From contig CAZHEE010000007.1 of NCBI GenBank assembly GCA_964531715.1, positions 17,809 to 81,808 of the forward strand: a stretch of 64,000 bases of DNA, read 5' to 3'. This document shows, piece after piece, positions 25,591 to 34,192 of this stretch (the stretch's first letter is position 1; each line of letters opens with the position of its first letter). Under the pieces are notes generated by a model, which was not told where the DNA came from, did no database searches, and was given only the letters and a program-made list of their open reading frames with translations. A program made the translations under genes and the position numbers. This stretch comes from UBA1664 sp964531715. Its GTDB lineage: Bacteria > Pseudomonadota > Alphaproteobacteria > Micavibrionales > UBA1664.

Positions 25591-26432
25591 TACCGCGTTG
25601 TGCCTTTTTTATAAGGTGTTTTATGAATCGGGCGGATTTTACGGCTGTCATCATTGGCCAAAATATTTTCAATCCGCTCCAGCTCCTCGGCGAGTGTTTC
25701 ATTCACATCGCCACCTTTAACCAGACCTTCACGCGGAATAATACCGAGGCGAACAGCGATTTCCTGATAATCCTCAATGTTTTTGCCAAACGGCTCGTTC
25801 GTTTTTACATCCCAAAGCCGCATTGAGTCAGGTGACAGCTCATCTGCAATCATGACATAAAGCTCACCATACTCGCCGAACAGCCGCCCGACCTCCATCT
25901 GAAAATCAACCAGGCGAATGCCGATACCGCTAAATAAGCCGTTTAAATAATCATTACTGCGATACGCTATCGTAATCATCTCCTCCATTTCGAACGGGTC
26001 GGCCCATTGAAAGGCGACGATATGATCTTCTGTTACCAGATTATAGGAACCTGGCTCCTTTTTATAATAAAACTCAATGACAGGGCGCGGTAGAATCGTG
26101 CCTTCTTCTAAATTAAGCCGCTCGGCAATCGACCCTGCGGCGACATTGCGAATACGAAAAACAATATCAAAGGGTTGTAAATTTTTAATTTCCTGCTGCC
26201 GCATATTGAGCGAGCGTACAAAATGAGTCGGCAAACCGATTGTCTCCAAACACGTCATGAGGTGAGAAGAAATGCGGTTGGTTAAGATTCCTTTGCCAGA
26301 AATCGACTCATCAGACCCGCGAAGTGTATCCTCAAAGGATAGAACTGCCTTTGCAGGATTATCAGTTTCATAAAAAATTTTGGTTGAGCCCTTAAAGCCC
26401 TTGCCGTTTTTTGTCTTTATCATGGATGTCAT
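25590..26432 (-). CDS. purC: Phosphoribosylaminoimidazole-succinocarboxamide synthase
   Basis: Joins aspartate to CAIR in purine synthesis. From ATG 26432 it has 280 residues, with KGSTKIFYET (nucleotide-binding start), FDIVFRIRNVAAGS, FYYKKEPGSYNL, the IRLVDFQMEVGR block (the family usually has I-x-L-V-D-F-K) and ADELSPDSMRLWD. The length is nearer the longer alphaproteobacterial form than E. coli PurC (237). A TTG at 26459 is an alternative start. It is divergent from bolA. Confidence 0.92.
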   Translation of the reverse strand: MTSMIKTKNGKGFKGSTKIFYETDNPAKAVLSFEDTLRGSDESISGKGILTNRISSHLMTCLETIGLPTHFVRSLNMRQQEIKNLQPFDIVFRIRNVAAGSIAERLNLEEGTILPRPVIEFYYKKEPGSYNLVTEDHIVAFQWADPFEMEEMITIAYRSNDYLNGLFSGIGIRLVDFQMEVGRLFGEYGELYVMIADELSPDSMRLWDVKTNEPFGKNIEDYQEIAVRLGIIPREGLVKGGDVNETLAEELERIENILANDDSRKIRPIHKTPYKKGTTR

Positions 26433-26525
26433 ATAAGCCTGTCGAGCATGATTTGACAAGAAAAGAAACTATCGGTTTTGCAAAAAGGGCTTTATTTTTA
26501 AAAGAAAAATTCTGTATTGTATGAT

Positions 26526-26762
26526 ATGGCATTAAAATTAGAAGAGTTGCAGGATTTATTAACGCAAGGGTTGCCCGATGCCGATATTCGTATTGAGGAT
26601 CTGCGCGGCGACGGGGAGCATTATGCCGCTTATATCTCATCTGCCGCCTTTGCAGGGCATTCAAGGGTTCAGCAGCATCAGATGGTTTACAGGGCCTTAC
26701 AGGGAAAAATGGGGGGGGAATTACACGCCTTACAAATTCATACCTCCGTTCCAACGACATAA
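26526..26762 (+). CDS. bolA: BolA family protein
   Basis: Partner of monothiol glutaredoxins in iron-sulfur handling. The 78 residues follow the family: LEELQDLLTQGLPDADIRIEDLRGDGEHYAAYI, then FAGHSRVQQHQMVYRAL with the conserved histidine near the C-terminal helix. The ATG at 26526 is chosen over the TTG at 26517. It lies 27 bases before grxD, the usual BolA-Grx4 operon. Confidence 0.95.
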   Translation: MALKLEELQDLLTQGLPDADIRIEDLRGDGEHYAAYISSAAFAGHSRVQQHQMVYRALQGKMGGELHALQIHTSVPTT

Positions 26763-26789
26763 ATAATAATCAAGAAAAGGGGAACTTTC

Positions 26790-27128
26790 ATGGAAAATAT
26801 GGTTTTTGAGCGCATTAAAAAGGAATTACAGCAGGATGATGTCGTCCTGTTTATGAAAGGCACACCCGTCTTTCCACAATGTGGATTTTCGGCGGCGGTG
26901 GCTCAAATCTTGGGAATTATGGGTGTGACTTATCACTCAATTGATATTTTGCAAGATAGCGATATACGTCAAGGGATTAAAGATTTTACAAACTGGCCAA
27001 CCATCCCACAACTCTATGTGAAGCAGGAGTTTGTCGGTGGATGTGACATTATCCGTGAAATGTATGAAAGCGGTGAGCTACAACAGTTATTTGAACAAAA
27101 AGGCGTGCGCTATAATAGAGCGGCTTAA
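26790..27128 (+). CDS. grxD: Monothiol glutaredoxin Grx4/GrxD
   Basis: Carries and transfers [2Fe-2S] clusters, alone or with BolA. The 112 residues have the monothiol motif CGFS at 31-34, KGTP before it, and WPTIPQLYV plus GGCDIIREMYESGEL later for glutathione and cluster binding. AAAAGGGGA precedes the ATG. Confidence 0.97.
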   Translation: MENMVFERIKKELQQDDVVLFMKGTPVFPQCGFSAAVAQILGIMGVTYHSIDILQDSDIRQGIKDFTNWPTIPQLYVKQEFVGGCDIIREMYESGELQQLFEQKGVRYNRAA

Positions 27129-27137
27129 GTAGTATAC

Positions 27138-27656
27138 TCAAAACCCTGCGCCAATGCCTTTGCGGTCATACATAAGCTGGCTTGCGTTAATTTTAGGTGA
27201 TTTATTAGATCCATCGCCTTGACCGGAGCCGTATTTACCGCTATCGCGCATTTCCTGTTTAATCAGCTTGTCAATATCAGGAATTTTATCGTTCTTCAGC
27301 TCTTTGACGCACATTCTGAAAAAATTACAGGACTTGGTCTCCCAATCATATAATGAGCCTTTCCTGTCTTCCCCTTTAATATGGCAAGAGGTCACCGTGT
27401 AATGTCCGCTTAATCGCTTTTGTTGCTCAACATGGATAAAAGCCATTTGCTCAACCGCTTTTTGATGAGGTTCGGGCTTGTCATGCATCATTTGAAGCTC
27501 GGCCTCGATCTCGGTTTGATCATGATTACAGCGCACTTCCGCCATGCAGGTGACGCCTTTTTCGGCATCGTAAACCAGCCAAGGCTGCGTGTCATAGGCA
27601 GTCATTGCCCGCTCAACACCCAGTTTTTCACACATTTCCTTTAAGGTCAGTTTCAT
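27138..27656 (-). CDS. Hypothetical protein
   Basis: I do not recognise this 172-residue protein. It has no signal peptide or membrane helix. It begins MKLTLKEMCEKLGVERAM, has a beta-rich middle (YDAEKGVTCMAEVRC), a helix DKPEPHQKAVEQMAFIHVEQ and four cysteines, and ends in a glycine/serine-rich tail. The family's ATG is probably 27656, eight codons inside the open frame. It is convergent with grxD and divergent from uppP. The fold suggests a soluble cytoplasmic protein; the function is unknown. Confidence 0.6.
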   Translation of the reverse strand: MKLTLKEMCEKLGVERAMTAYDTQPWLVYDAEKGVTCMAEVRCNHDQTEIEAELQMMHDKPEPHQKAVEQMAFIHVEQQKRLSGHYTVTSCHIKGEDRKGSLYDWETKSCNFFRMCVKELKNDKIPDIDKLIKQEMRDSGKYGSGQGDGSNKSPKINASQLMYDRKGIGAGF

Positions 27657-27698
27657 CGCTCTTTCTATATGCCACAATTTCCTCTATAAAATCAAATT

Positions 27699-28532
27699 AT
27701 GATTTTTTTACCCGTCATTATTTTAGCGATAATTCAAGGCGTTACTGAATTTCTGCCAATCAGTTCGAGCGGTCATCTGGTACTTGTTCATGAATTTATT
27801 GATGATGAAGGGCAATTTGATGCTCTCGCAAAAAAGCGTCTGGATGTTGGCGTTCATATTGGAACATTGCTCGCAGTTATACTTTATTTTCGTAATGATT
27901 TCATAGAGTTAATTAAAGGAGCTCTATTATTACTTAAGCGAGATAACTATAATCCTCTTACCCGTAAAACGATTAATTTATTGATTGCATCTTTGCCTGT
28001 TATCATTGCAGGTTTGATTATCTTCTCCATAAACCCAACCATGTTTGACTCCATCACAATAATTGCGTGGACAACATTATTATTCGGAATTTTGTTATAT
28101 ATTTGTGATAAAAAGCCCGAATCAGAAGAACAAATTGAGAATTTCTCAAAGCAACAAGCCCTCTTCTATGGATTTGCCCAATGTCTGGCCCTCATCCCTG
28201 GCGTGAGCCGATCCGGTATCACAATGACGGCAGGGCGATATCTCGGTCATTCCCGCACCGAGGCTGCCAAATTCTCTATGCTTATGGGGATGGTTACAAT
28301 CGGCGCGGCAGGGAGCTTGACAGGTCTGTCACTATTTCAGGATGAAACATTATCATCGGATTTCCTTATCATGCTTTGCACAGGCATGGTGATTGCCTTT
28401 TTAACGGCCTACATTTCAATTCTCATCATGATGAAATGGTTAAGGCAAAATAGCTTCACGCCTTTTGTGATTTATCGTGTTTTACTCGGACTTGCTTTGC
28501 TTGCCTTGATTTATAGTGGTGTCATAGCGTAA
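27699..28532 (+). CDS. uppP: Undecaprenyl-diphosphatase (UppP/BacA)
   Basis: Recycles the lipid carrier for cell-wall synthesis by removing a phosphate from undecaprenyl diphosphate. The 277-residue membrane protein has the hallmark GVTEFLPISSSGHL (residues 14-27, glutamate-rich motif 1) and PGVSRSGITMTAGR (motif 2), and about eight helices. Its last 51 bases overlap the convergent rsmD gene in another frame. Confidence 0.96.
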   Translation: MIFLPVIILAIIQGVTEFLPISSSGHLVLVHEFIDDEGQFDALAKKRLDVGVHIGTLLAVILYFRNDFIELIKGALLLLKRDNYNPLTRKTINLLIASLPVIIAGLIIFSINPTMFDSITIIAWTTLLFGILLYICDKKPESEEQIENFSKQQALFYGFAQCLALIPGVSRSGITMTAGRYLGHSRTEAAKFSMLMGMVTIGAAGSLTGLSLFQDETLSSDFLIMLCTGMVIAFLTAYISILIMMKWLRQNSFTPFVIYRVLLGLALLALIYSGVIA

Positions 28533-29066
28533 GACATAAAGGCTGGATTTTGATTGATGTCGACTATCAAGTATTCTAAATAACTTGCTATTTTTAAATG
28601 ACTTTTCTGCCTCTACTATAATAATAGTATTTTTTGAAATCATCTTTTTATCAATCAAATTTTGAAGTGTCGGCTCAATAAGATTTTGAAAATAGGGCGG
28701 GTCGAGAAAAACCAAATCATACGGACTATCGAATGGATTTGACAAAGTTGTTGCATCACTTTTTTTCACTAAAAAGCAATCGCTTTTCAGTTTTAAAGCT
28801 TCGATATTTTTTTGGACAGCTTTAATGTCTCTATCAACAAACACACAATGCGTCGCCCCTCTGGATAGTGCCTCAAGCCCAAGCGCACCACTACCGCAAA
28901 ACAGGTCAAGGCATCGCGCATTTTCAATCTCAAAGTCGCCGCGCCATTTCGCATGTGACAGCAGGTTAAAAATTGTTTGGCGCATACGATCCGATGTCGG
29001 GCGGATTGCATTATCCTCTGACGCGATTAGTTTTCTGTTTTTGTATTCTCCGCTCGTGACACGCAT
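28482..29066 (-). CDS. rsmD: 16S rRNA (guanine966-N2)-methyltransferase RsmD
   Basis: Methylates G966 of 16S rRNA using SAM. The 194 residues contain RPTSDRMRQTIFNLLSH, the SAM site DLFCGSGALGLEALSRGA and the catalytic FLDPPYF. The C-terminal 16 codons overlap the end of uppP on the other strand. The domain is complete before this tail, so the tail is probably a lineage-specific extension. Confidence 0.92.
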   Translation of the reverse strand: MRVTSGEYKNRKLIASEDNAIRPTSDRMRQTIFNLLSHAKWRGDFEIENARCLDLFCGSGALGLEALSRGATHCVFVDRDIKAVQKNIEALKLKSDCFLVKKSDATTLSNPFDSPYDLVFLDPPYFQNLIEPTLQNLIDKKMISKNTIIIVEAEKSFKNSKLFRILDSRHQSKSSLYVLRYDTTINQGKQSKSE

Positions 29067-29069
29067 GCG

Positions 29070-29798
29070 CTATTGTTTCGCCCTAAAGAAAGAGGAAATT
29101 TGCTCTTTTAGTGTTTTTAATTTTACTTCTTCGACCATATTTTTGCCCAGATGCCCGAGCTGAAATGGGCCATAGGATAAGCGGATCAGGCGATTGACGC
29201 GTAAGCCTAAATGCTCCATCACTTTCCGAATTTCCCGGTTTTTACCTTCTTTCAATGCGACTGTCATCCAGGCATTGTCACCTTGCTGCTTCTCAAGCTT
29301 GGCTTCAATCGGGGCGTAATTGACCCCTTCGATCGTGATTCCTTTTGACAGGCGATCAAGCCGTTCCTGATTAATATGACCATAGGCGCGTACGCGATAG
29401 CGGCGTACCCAGCCTGTCGAGGGAAGCTCTAAATGCCGCGATAAATCACCATCATCTGTGAGGAGAAGGAGGCCTTCCGTGTTTAAGTCCAGCCGCCCGA
29501 CAGATATCAGGCGCGGCAAATCCTGCGGCAGGGCATCAAAAACCGTCTGCCGCCCTTTCTCATCCTTATGGGTTGTGACAAGCCCTGCCATTTTGTGATA
29601 GCGAAACAAGCGCGGAACTTGCTTGTCATCGCGCGTAATCGGCTTGCCATCAACAATAATTCTATCTTGAGAAGTGATATTCAAGGCAGGCGATGCAATC
29701 TTTTCACCATTAACCTGAACCCTTCCGGCAATAATCCATTGCTCGGCCTCGCGGCGGGAGCATAGACCCGCCCGTGCCATATATTTTGCAATTCTCAT
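29070..29798 (-). CDS. rluB: rRNA pseudouridine synthase (RluB/RsuA family)
   Basis: Converts uridine to pseudouridine in rRNA. From ATG 29798 it has 242 residues: an S4 RNA-binding domain (MARAGLCSRREAEQWI ... GRVQVNG), then the catalytic domain with SVGRLDLNTEGLLLLTDDG, whose aspartate is the nucleophile, and EGKNREIRKVMEHLG. The site is more likely 23S (RluB) than 16S, but RsuA, RluE and RluF are related. The frame extends upstream, but starts beyond 29798 would overlap the divergent tadA. Confidence 0.88.
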   Translation of the reverse strand: MRIAKYMARAGLCSRREAEQWIIAGRVQVNGEKIASPALNITSQDRIIVDGKPITRDDKQVPRLFRYHKMAGLVTTHKDEKGRQTVFDALPQDLPRLISVGRLDLNTEGLLLLTDDGDLSRHLELPSTGWVRRYRVRAYGHINQERLDRLSKGITIEGVNYAPIEAKLEKQQGDNAWMTVALKEGKNREIRKVMEHLGLRVNRLIRLSYGPFQLGHLGKNMVEEVKLKTLKEQISSFFRAKQ

Positions 29799-29820
29799 CG
29801 TTTCATGCGATTTATCAATC

Positions 29821-30276
29821 ATGGCACATGATATATCACCGATGCGCGTTGCAATCAAACAGGCAATCAAAGCAGCCAAAAATGGCGAAGTCCCCGTAGG
29901 CGCGGTTCTTATCGATAGCAAGAGCGGCGATATCGTCGCAAAAGCATGCAATCAAACACGGGTTAGTCATGACCCAACCGCCCATGCGGAGGTCAATGTT
30001 ATTCGCATACGCTGTGCTGAGTTAGGGACAGAACGCCTGCCCGACCATGATCTTTATGTCACTTTAGAACCCTGCGCGATGTGTGCGACAGCCATTTCCC
30101 ATGCGCGCATCAGGCGGGTTTATTTCGGCGCTTACGACCCGAAAGGCGGCGGAATTGAACAAGGGCCTGCCATCTTCACCCATCCTCAAATCATGCATAA
30201 ACCCAATATTATCGGCGGTGTTTTAGAAAAAGAATGCGCCGCCATACTCAAAGATTTTTTTTCTGATAGACGATAA
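29821..30276 (+). CDS. tadA: tRNA(adenine34) deaminase TadA
   Basis: Converts A34 to inosine in tRNA-Arg. The 151 residues have the zinc deaminase motifs HAE at 55-57 and PCAMC at 84-88 (C85, C88), with the VPVGAVLID substrate strand. Its start lies 23 bases from the divergent rluB start. The pairing tadA/rluB divergent to rsmD is common in alphaproteobacteria. Confidence 0.95.
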   Translation: MAHDISPMRVAIKQAIKAAKNGEVPVGAVLIDSKSGDIVAKACNQTRVSHDPTAHAEVNVIRIRCAELGTERLPDHDLYVTLEPCAMCATAISHARIRRVYFGAYDPKGGGIEQGPAIFTHPQIMHKPNIIGGVLEKECAAILKDFFSDRR

Positions 30277-30300
30277 TTACGGCTTTGTTATCATAGTGGT

Positions 30301-31365
30301 ATGATGCTTAAAACCCAATTAAAAGAATATGGCTTAATTATAGCCATTGTTACGGTCTATTGCGCCATGGCGTTTTACTTCCGCACAACGATTGACTTTG
30401 TAGCCGATAGTGATGAGGCGGTTTTAAGCTTGGCAGATCGCATCATTGACAAGGTCAAGCTTGTTGGCATGCTCGTCTTTTTCATTCTGGTTACGCTTAT
30501 TCTACGTATTATGTTCATAGACAGACCAAAGCGCCTGACCAAGCAAATTATCCATGATTTTTATTATATATGGGTCAGACCACCCTTTTTATTCCGCGGA
30601 TTGTTAATGCTCGGGATTTTCTATCTTTTTATTATGGCGTTTTCGACAATGAAAACACTCATTCCCTATTTTCACCCTTATGGCGAACTGGATAAAATCT
30701 TTTATGAGATTGATAAGGCTATCCATTTCGGTGTATCACCGTGGAAATGGACGCATGCCGTTTTCGGTACGGCATTCCTGACTTTTGTTATTAATATTTT
30801 TTATAATCTATGGTTTTTTATTCTGTATGTGATTTTCATTTTAAATGCATTTATCAATACAAATATAGTAAAACGGCAAACTTATTTTTTAAGCTTTTTC
30901 CTGTGCTGGATTATTAACGGCACTTTCTTTGCCATTCTCATGTCATCAGTAGGGCCATGTTATTACGATTTACTTTATAATTTGGAAACGGGGCCATTTA
31001 CATCGCTCATGAACCGCCTTGAAAATTTTCATGAAAGTTACCCGATATGGGCATTGGCAACGCAAGATTTGCTGTGGGAAAAATATAGTTCAGGTCAAAT
31101 GTTTATTGGTGGTGGAATTTCGGCCATGCCAAGCTTGCATGTCTCAACCGCACTTCTCCATGTTTTTGTCGGTTATAGTGTAAATAAATTTTGCGGGCGA
31201 TTGCTCCTCGCCTTCTTCTTTATGATTCTCTTAGGCTCTGTTCACCTCGGATGGCATTACGCCATTGACGGGTACTTTTCTATTCTAGCGACTATTTTTA
31301 TTTGGTACGGCAGCAGGTGGGTTGTATTAAAAATGACCGATAATAAAGCCGCAATCAAGCCTTAG
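30301..31365 (+). CDS. PAP2-superfamily integral membrane protein
   Basis: The 354-residue membrane protein has about seven helices. The C-terminal part has the PAP2 phosphatase/phosphotransferase signature: GGISAMPSLHVSTALL with the catalytic histidine, then HLGWHYAIDGY with the second histidine. The layout, with a long N-terminal membrane part, resembles inositol-phosphorylceramide synthase or AUR1-like PAP2 proteins, but the substrate cannot be told. It follows tadA by 24 bases and overlaps the convergent ROK kinase gene by 11. Confidence 0.8.
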   Translation: MMLKTQLKEYGLIIAIVTVYCAMAFYFRTTIDFVADSDEAVLSLADRIIDKVKLVGMLVFFILVTLILRIMFIDRPKRLTKQIIHDFYYIWVRPPFLFRGLLMLGIFYLFIMAFSTMKTLIPYFHPYGELDKIFYEIDKAIHFGVSPWKWTHAVFGTAFLTFVINIFYNLWFFILYVIFILNAFINTNIVKRQTYFLSFFLCWIINGTFFAILMSSVGPCYYDLLYNLETGPFTSLMNRLENFHESYPIWALATQDLLWEKYSSGQMFIGGGISAMPSLHVSTALLHVFVGYSVNKFCGRLLLAFFFMILLGSVHLGWHYAIDGYFSILATIFIWYGSRWVVLKMTDNKAAIKP

Positions 31366-32353
31366 GCCAGAGCCAAGCCGCGCCGCGCACCCCCGTTGAA
31401 TCGCCATGGAAGGCTGGTTTAAACTCCGTCAAAAGGTCCATATCGGTAAAAATATAATCATTCCAGATTTGTGGCACACGTTCGAATATGTAGGGCACGT
31501 TGCTCATCCCGCCGCCGACAACAATCGTATCAGGATCAAGAATATGGATAACATAGGCCAGACCACGCGCAAAGCGATCACAATAACGCTCCAGCGCATC
31601 TATTGCCTTTTGATCACCACGGTTGAAATTTTCAATGATATCATGGGTTGAGAGATCCTCACCCGTGACACGTTTATAATCCATCTTAAAGCCTGTGCCT
31701 GAAATCCATTCCTCCATCATGCCGCGCCGCCCGCAGTAGGAGACCTCGCCCGGATATTCTGCCCAGTTTTTATCATCGGTCAGGTAAGTCGGGTTGCCTT
31801 CGCGTGGCTGATGAATTGAATGTGTAAACGGGTCTTCAACACCTTTTGGCGCGTAAAGCCGCGGATAGGGCAGCGGGTTGTGCCCCCATTCCCCCCCAAG
31901 TGCGTTGGCACCGCGGACAAGTTTGCCATTGGCATAAACACCACCGCCGCAGCCCGTGCCGACAGTAACGCCGAACACAACATCCTTTCCCGCCGCCGCG
32001 CCGTCTGTTGCCTCGGACATGACAATACAATTCACATCATTTTCGATGCGGACTTCGCGCCCTAAGGCCTTTTCAATATCTTTTTTGAGGGGTTTGCCAT
32101 TCATCCAAAGCGCATTGGAATTGCGCGATAATCCTGTCTTTGGATTAAGAGAGCCCGGAATGCCAATGCCGACCGTTCCCGCCTGACCTGTCGCCTCTTC
32201 CGCACCGAGGACAAGGTCAATAAAGCTGTTAATCGTTGCCTTATAATCATCCTTTTTTGTTGGGATACGCTTGCGATAAAGCTCCTTTCCGTTTCTTGCA
32301 TGAAGCGCCACCACTTCCGTTTTCGTTCCACCAAAATCAATTCCGATACGCAT
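31355..32353 (-). CDS. ROK-family sugar kinase (fructokinase/NagK-like)
   Basis: Phosphorylates a hexose with ATP. The 332 residues have the N-terminal IGIDFGGTKTEVVAL phosphate site, the middle VGTGCGGGVYANGKL and GGEWGHNPLPY blocks, and the catalytic IENDVNC aspartate. The ROK zinc site usually has three cysteines; here only one remains (SYCGRRGMMEEWISGTG). There are also about 30 extra residues between the zinc histidine and this motif. It lies 4 bases after the cupin gene. The substrate may be fructose, mannose or N-acetylglucosamine. Confidence 0.85.
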   Translation of the reverse strand: MRIGIDFGGTKTEVVALHARNGKELYRKRIPTKKDDYKATINSFIDLVLGAEEATGQAGTVGIGIPGSLNPKTGLSRNSNALWMNGKPLKKDIEKALGREVRIENDVNCIVMSEATDGAAAGKDVVFGVTVGTGCGGGVYANGKLVRGANALGGEWGHNPLPYPRLYAPKGVEDPFTHSIHQPREGNPTYLTDDKNWAEYPGEVSYCGRRGMMEEWISGTGFKMDYKRVTGEDLSTHDIIENFNRGDQKAIDALERYCDRFARGLAYVIHILDPDTIVVGGGMSNVPYIFERVPQIWNDYIFTDMDLLTEFKPAFHGDSTGVRGAAWLWPKA

Positions 32354-32357
32354 GGTT

Positions 32358-33182
32358 CTAGGCTACCTTTAATTCTAGTTGTAATTTTCTTAACACTTCA
32401 GGAGGAAGCTCAGGCGTATGCTTTTCATGTAACGCCAAATGCGCCTTTATATCTTTTGTATATTGTGCTTTGAGAGCTTCCTTAAAATCAGGATTTGTAA
32501 CATCACCTTTGAAGCGTTCAGCAAGCGCAAGGAACGTTGGCATGAAGTCATATTTCACATCAAATTCCTCGGCTTTTTTTCCACCTTGCAAAACTTCTTT
32601 CTCATAGCGGTCAAAAGCGGTCATCAGGCGTTGCTCAAGAATAATGTCGATAACTGACTGGTTTCGATGATCTTTTTTAGGATTTAATTGACTTGGTAAA
32701 TTCAATTTGCGCCTGTCTGCCCCACGGACAATATCGCTTTCGGCACAAAGCGGGCCTTCTTGCGTTTCTTTAAATATGGCCGGCTCGGTTGCATTCGTAC
32801 TAACATAAGAGAAGTGAAGCGCACCGCGCGGGATTTGAACGCTGTCACCCTTTTCAAGTTTGACAATTTCACCTTCGACACAGACATACAGCACGCCACT
32901 GAGGCACTCATAGGTCTCACCGCGCCCAAAATGCGCCTGAGCCGAGAGTGATTCCCCTGCATTAACAGTGATTGTTTTAACAACTAGCGTTGGAATCTGT
33001 TGAGCCTCATCGGCATATTGAGCATCATCAATTCGCCAATGCCCCCAGCGTGTGGTAGCCTCTTGTCCGATTTTATAAGGTTGCGCACTTGCCGCCATTT
33101 GAAAAATGTCTCTTATATAATTTTGAATATCGGGATAGCGGCAATTATAAGCTCCGCTGAATAAAACTTGCCCATCTGCCAT
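32358..33182 (-). CDS. Mannose-6-phosphate isomerase-like cupin protein
   Basis: The first 150 residues carry a cupin close to the C-terminal domain of type II phosphomannose isomerases: RWGHWRIDD, KTITVNAGESLSAQAHFGRGETYECLSG and KGDSVQIPRGALH with the metal histidines. The remaining 120 residues are helical and charged and match nothing I know. ATG 33182 is chosen because GGAG lies about 8 bases upstream; a GTG at 33191 is in frame. It is probably cotranscribed with the ROK kinase, suggesting hexose-phosphate metabolism. Confidence 0.75.
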   Translation of the reverse strand: MADGQVLFSGAYNCRYPDIQNYIRDIFQMAASAQPYKIGQEATTRWGHWRIDDAQYADEAQQIPTLVVKTITVNAGESLSAQAHFGRGETYECLSGVLYVCVEGEIVKLEKGDSVQIPRGALHFSYVSTNATEPAIFKETQEGPLCAESDIVRGADRRKLNLPSQLNPKKDHRNQSVIDIILEQRLMTAFDRYEKEVLQGGKKAEEFDVKYDFMPTFLALAERFKGDVTNPDFKEALKAQYTKDIKAHLALHEKHTPELPPEVLRKLQLELKVA

Positions 33183-33286
33183 TATTACCACTCCCTATTT
33201 TATATCACAATAATTTATCTTGATTTTCGTCATACCGCAGTCTATGAAATCTATCAACAGTTAATTAAACATAGTGCATATTGATT

Positions 33287-34192
33287 ATGAATAATAAATT
33301 AGACCAGATCTTAGAGTTACTTTTAAAAAACCCAGCCGCATTTACTTTATGTCTTGATTTTGATGATGCGCTTGACATTACAACACAGAGAAACTTATCG
33401 GCAGAGCGACGGCAGATTTTATGGGATCTTAATCGTCTAACAAATGGTGGTGTGCTTATCACCACAAATAGTGATGGACGGTCAATTTTTGAAATGCCCG
33501 ACATGGCAGGGTTTCCGGTAATTAGTGAATTTGGAACGGTTTTGCGTAATATACCACATGCTCCTGAGAGAGCAGAAACAGCAAAAGGCAAACATAATAA
33601 TAAAGTTGTTTACTTACATAACAGACCAAATTGTAAAAAGGCGTTTGAGGCCGCCGTCAGATTTGCAAAAAACAATAGATTTGACATTACAAATGACGCT
33701 GCCGTTCTAAATGGTGATGGCCCAGTTATTAAAATAGAAAAAAAGGAAATGGGGCTGGCTTTTGTATTTGGCAAGCATGCCAGTATGAAAGATAATGCAC
33801 TAAAAATTGCAGAACATGCTTTTGAAAAAGGCGGATTTTCTGAAGATGATTACATCATAGAAGTTGGAGCAGATGCTGTTGAAATTAAACGGAAAGATGC
33901 ATCGAAAGCAAATATCGCAGACTTGCTTGCGGCCAATCGTAATTATAAAGACCGCGGCGTTAAAATCGCTTTAGGTGATTCAGGCTCTGATCTTGAACTT
34001 ATGCAGAGACTAGGATATGGAGTGGCAGTCGGTGATCGGATAAAAGATGAAAAACTATCAGCTCTTCAACAATTTGCACGCATTGAATCTGACTATCAAA
34101 ATTTTGATAATGTTTGGGCGTTTTTAAAAAGATTGCGAGATGGTTTAATGGCGCAACGAACCATTGCCGTTGTGACGCAACCTGCCTTCTAA
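33287..34192 (+). CDS. HAD-superfamily phosphatase, trehalose-6-phosphate phosphatase-like
   Basis: The 301 residues begin with a helix, then CLDFDDALD, a HAD motif I with both aspartates but without the usual DGT. Motif II is probably LITTNSDGRS, and motif IV is IALGDSGSDLELMQ near the C-terminus, followed by GYGVAVGD. The arrangement resembles OtsB, where GDD-x-TDE is usual. It may dephosphorylate a sugar phosphate. It is divergent from the cupin/ROK pair. The AT-rich composition, codon use and lysine content stand out a little from the neighbours. Confidence 0.65.
   Translation: MNNKLDQILELLLKNPAAFTLCLDFDDALDITTQRNLSAERRQILWDLNRLTNGGVLITTNSDGRSIFEMPDMAGFPVISEFGTVLRNIPHAPERAETAKGKHNNKVVYLHNRPNCKKAFEAAVRFAKNNRFDITNDAAVLNGDGPVIKIEKKEMGLAFVFGKHASMKDNALKIAEHAFEKGGFSEDDYIIEVGADAVEIKRKDASKANIADLLAANRNYKDRGVKIALGDSGSDLELMQRLGYGVAVGDRIKDEKLSALQQFARIESDYQNFDNVWAFLKRLRDGLMAQRTIAVVTQPAF

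Noticed and set aside
29799..29951. Longer start for the rRNA pseudouridine synthase
   Set aside because: It would run through the divergent tadA gene, and the S4 domain begins right at 29798.
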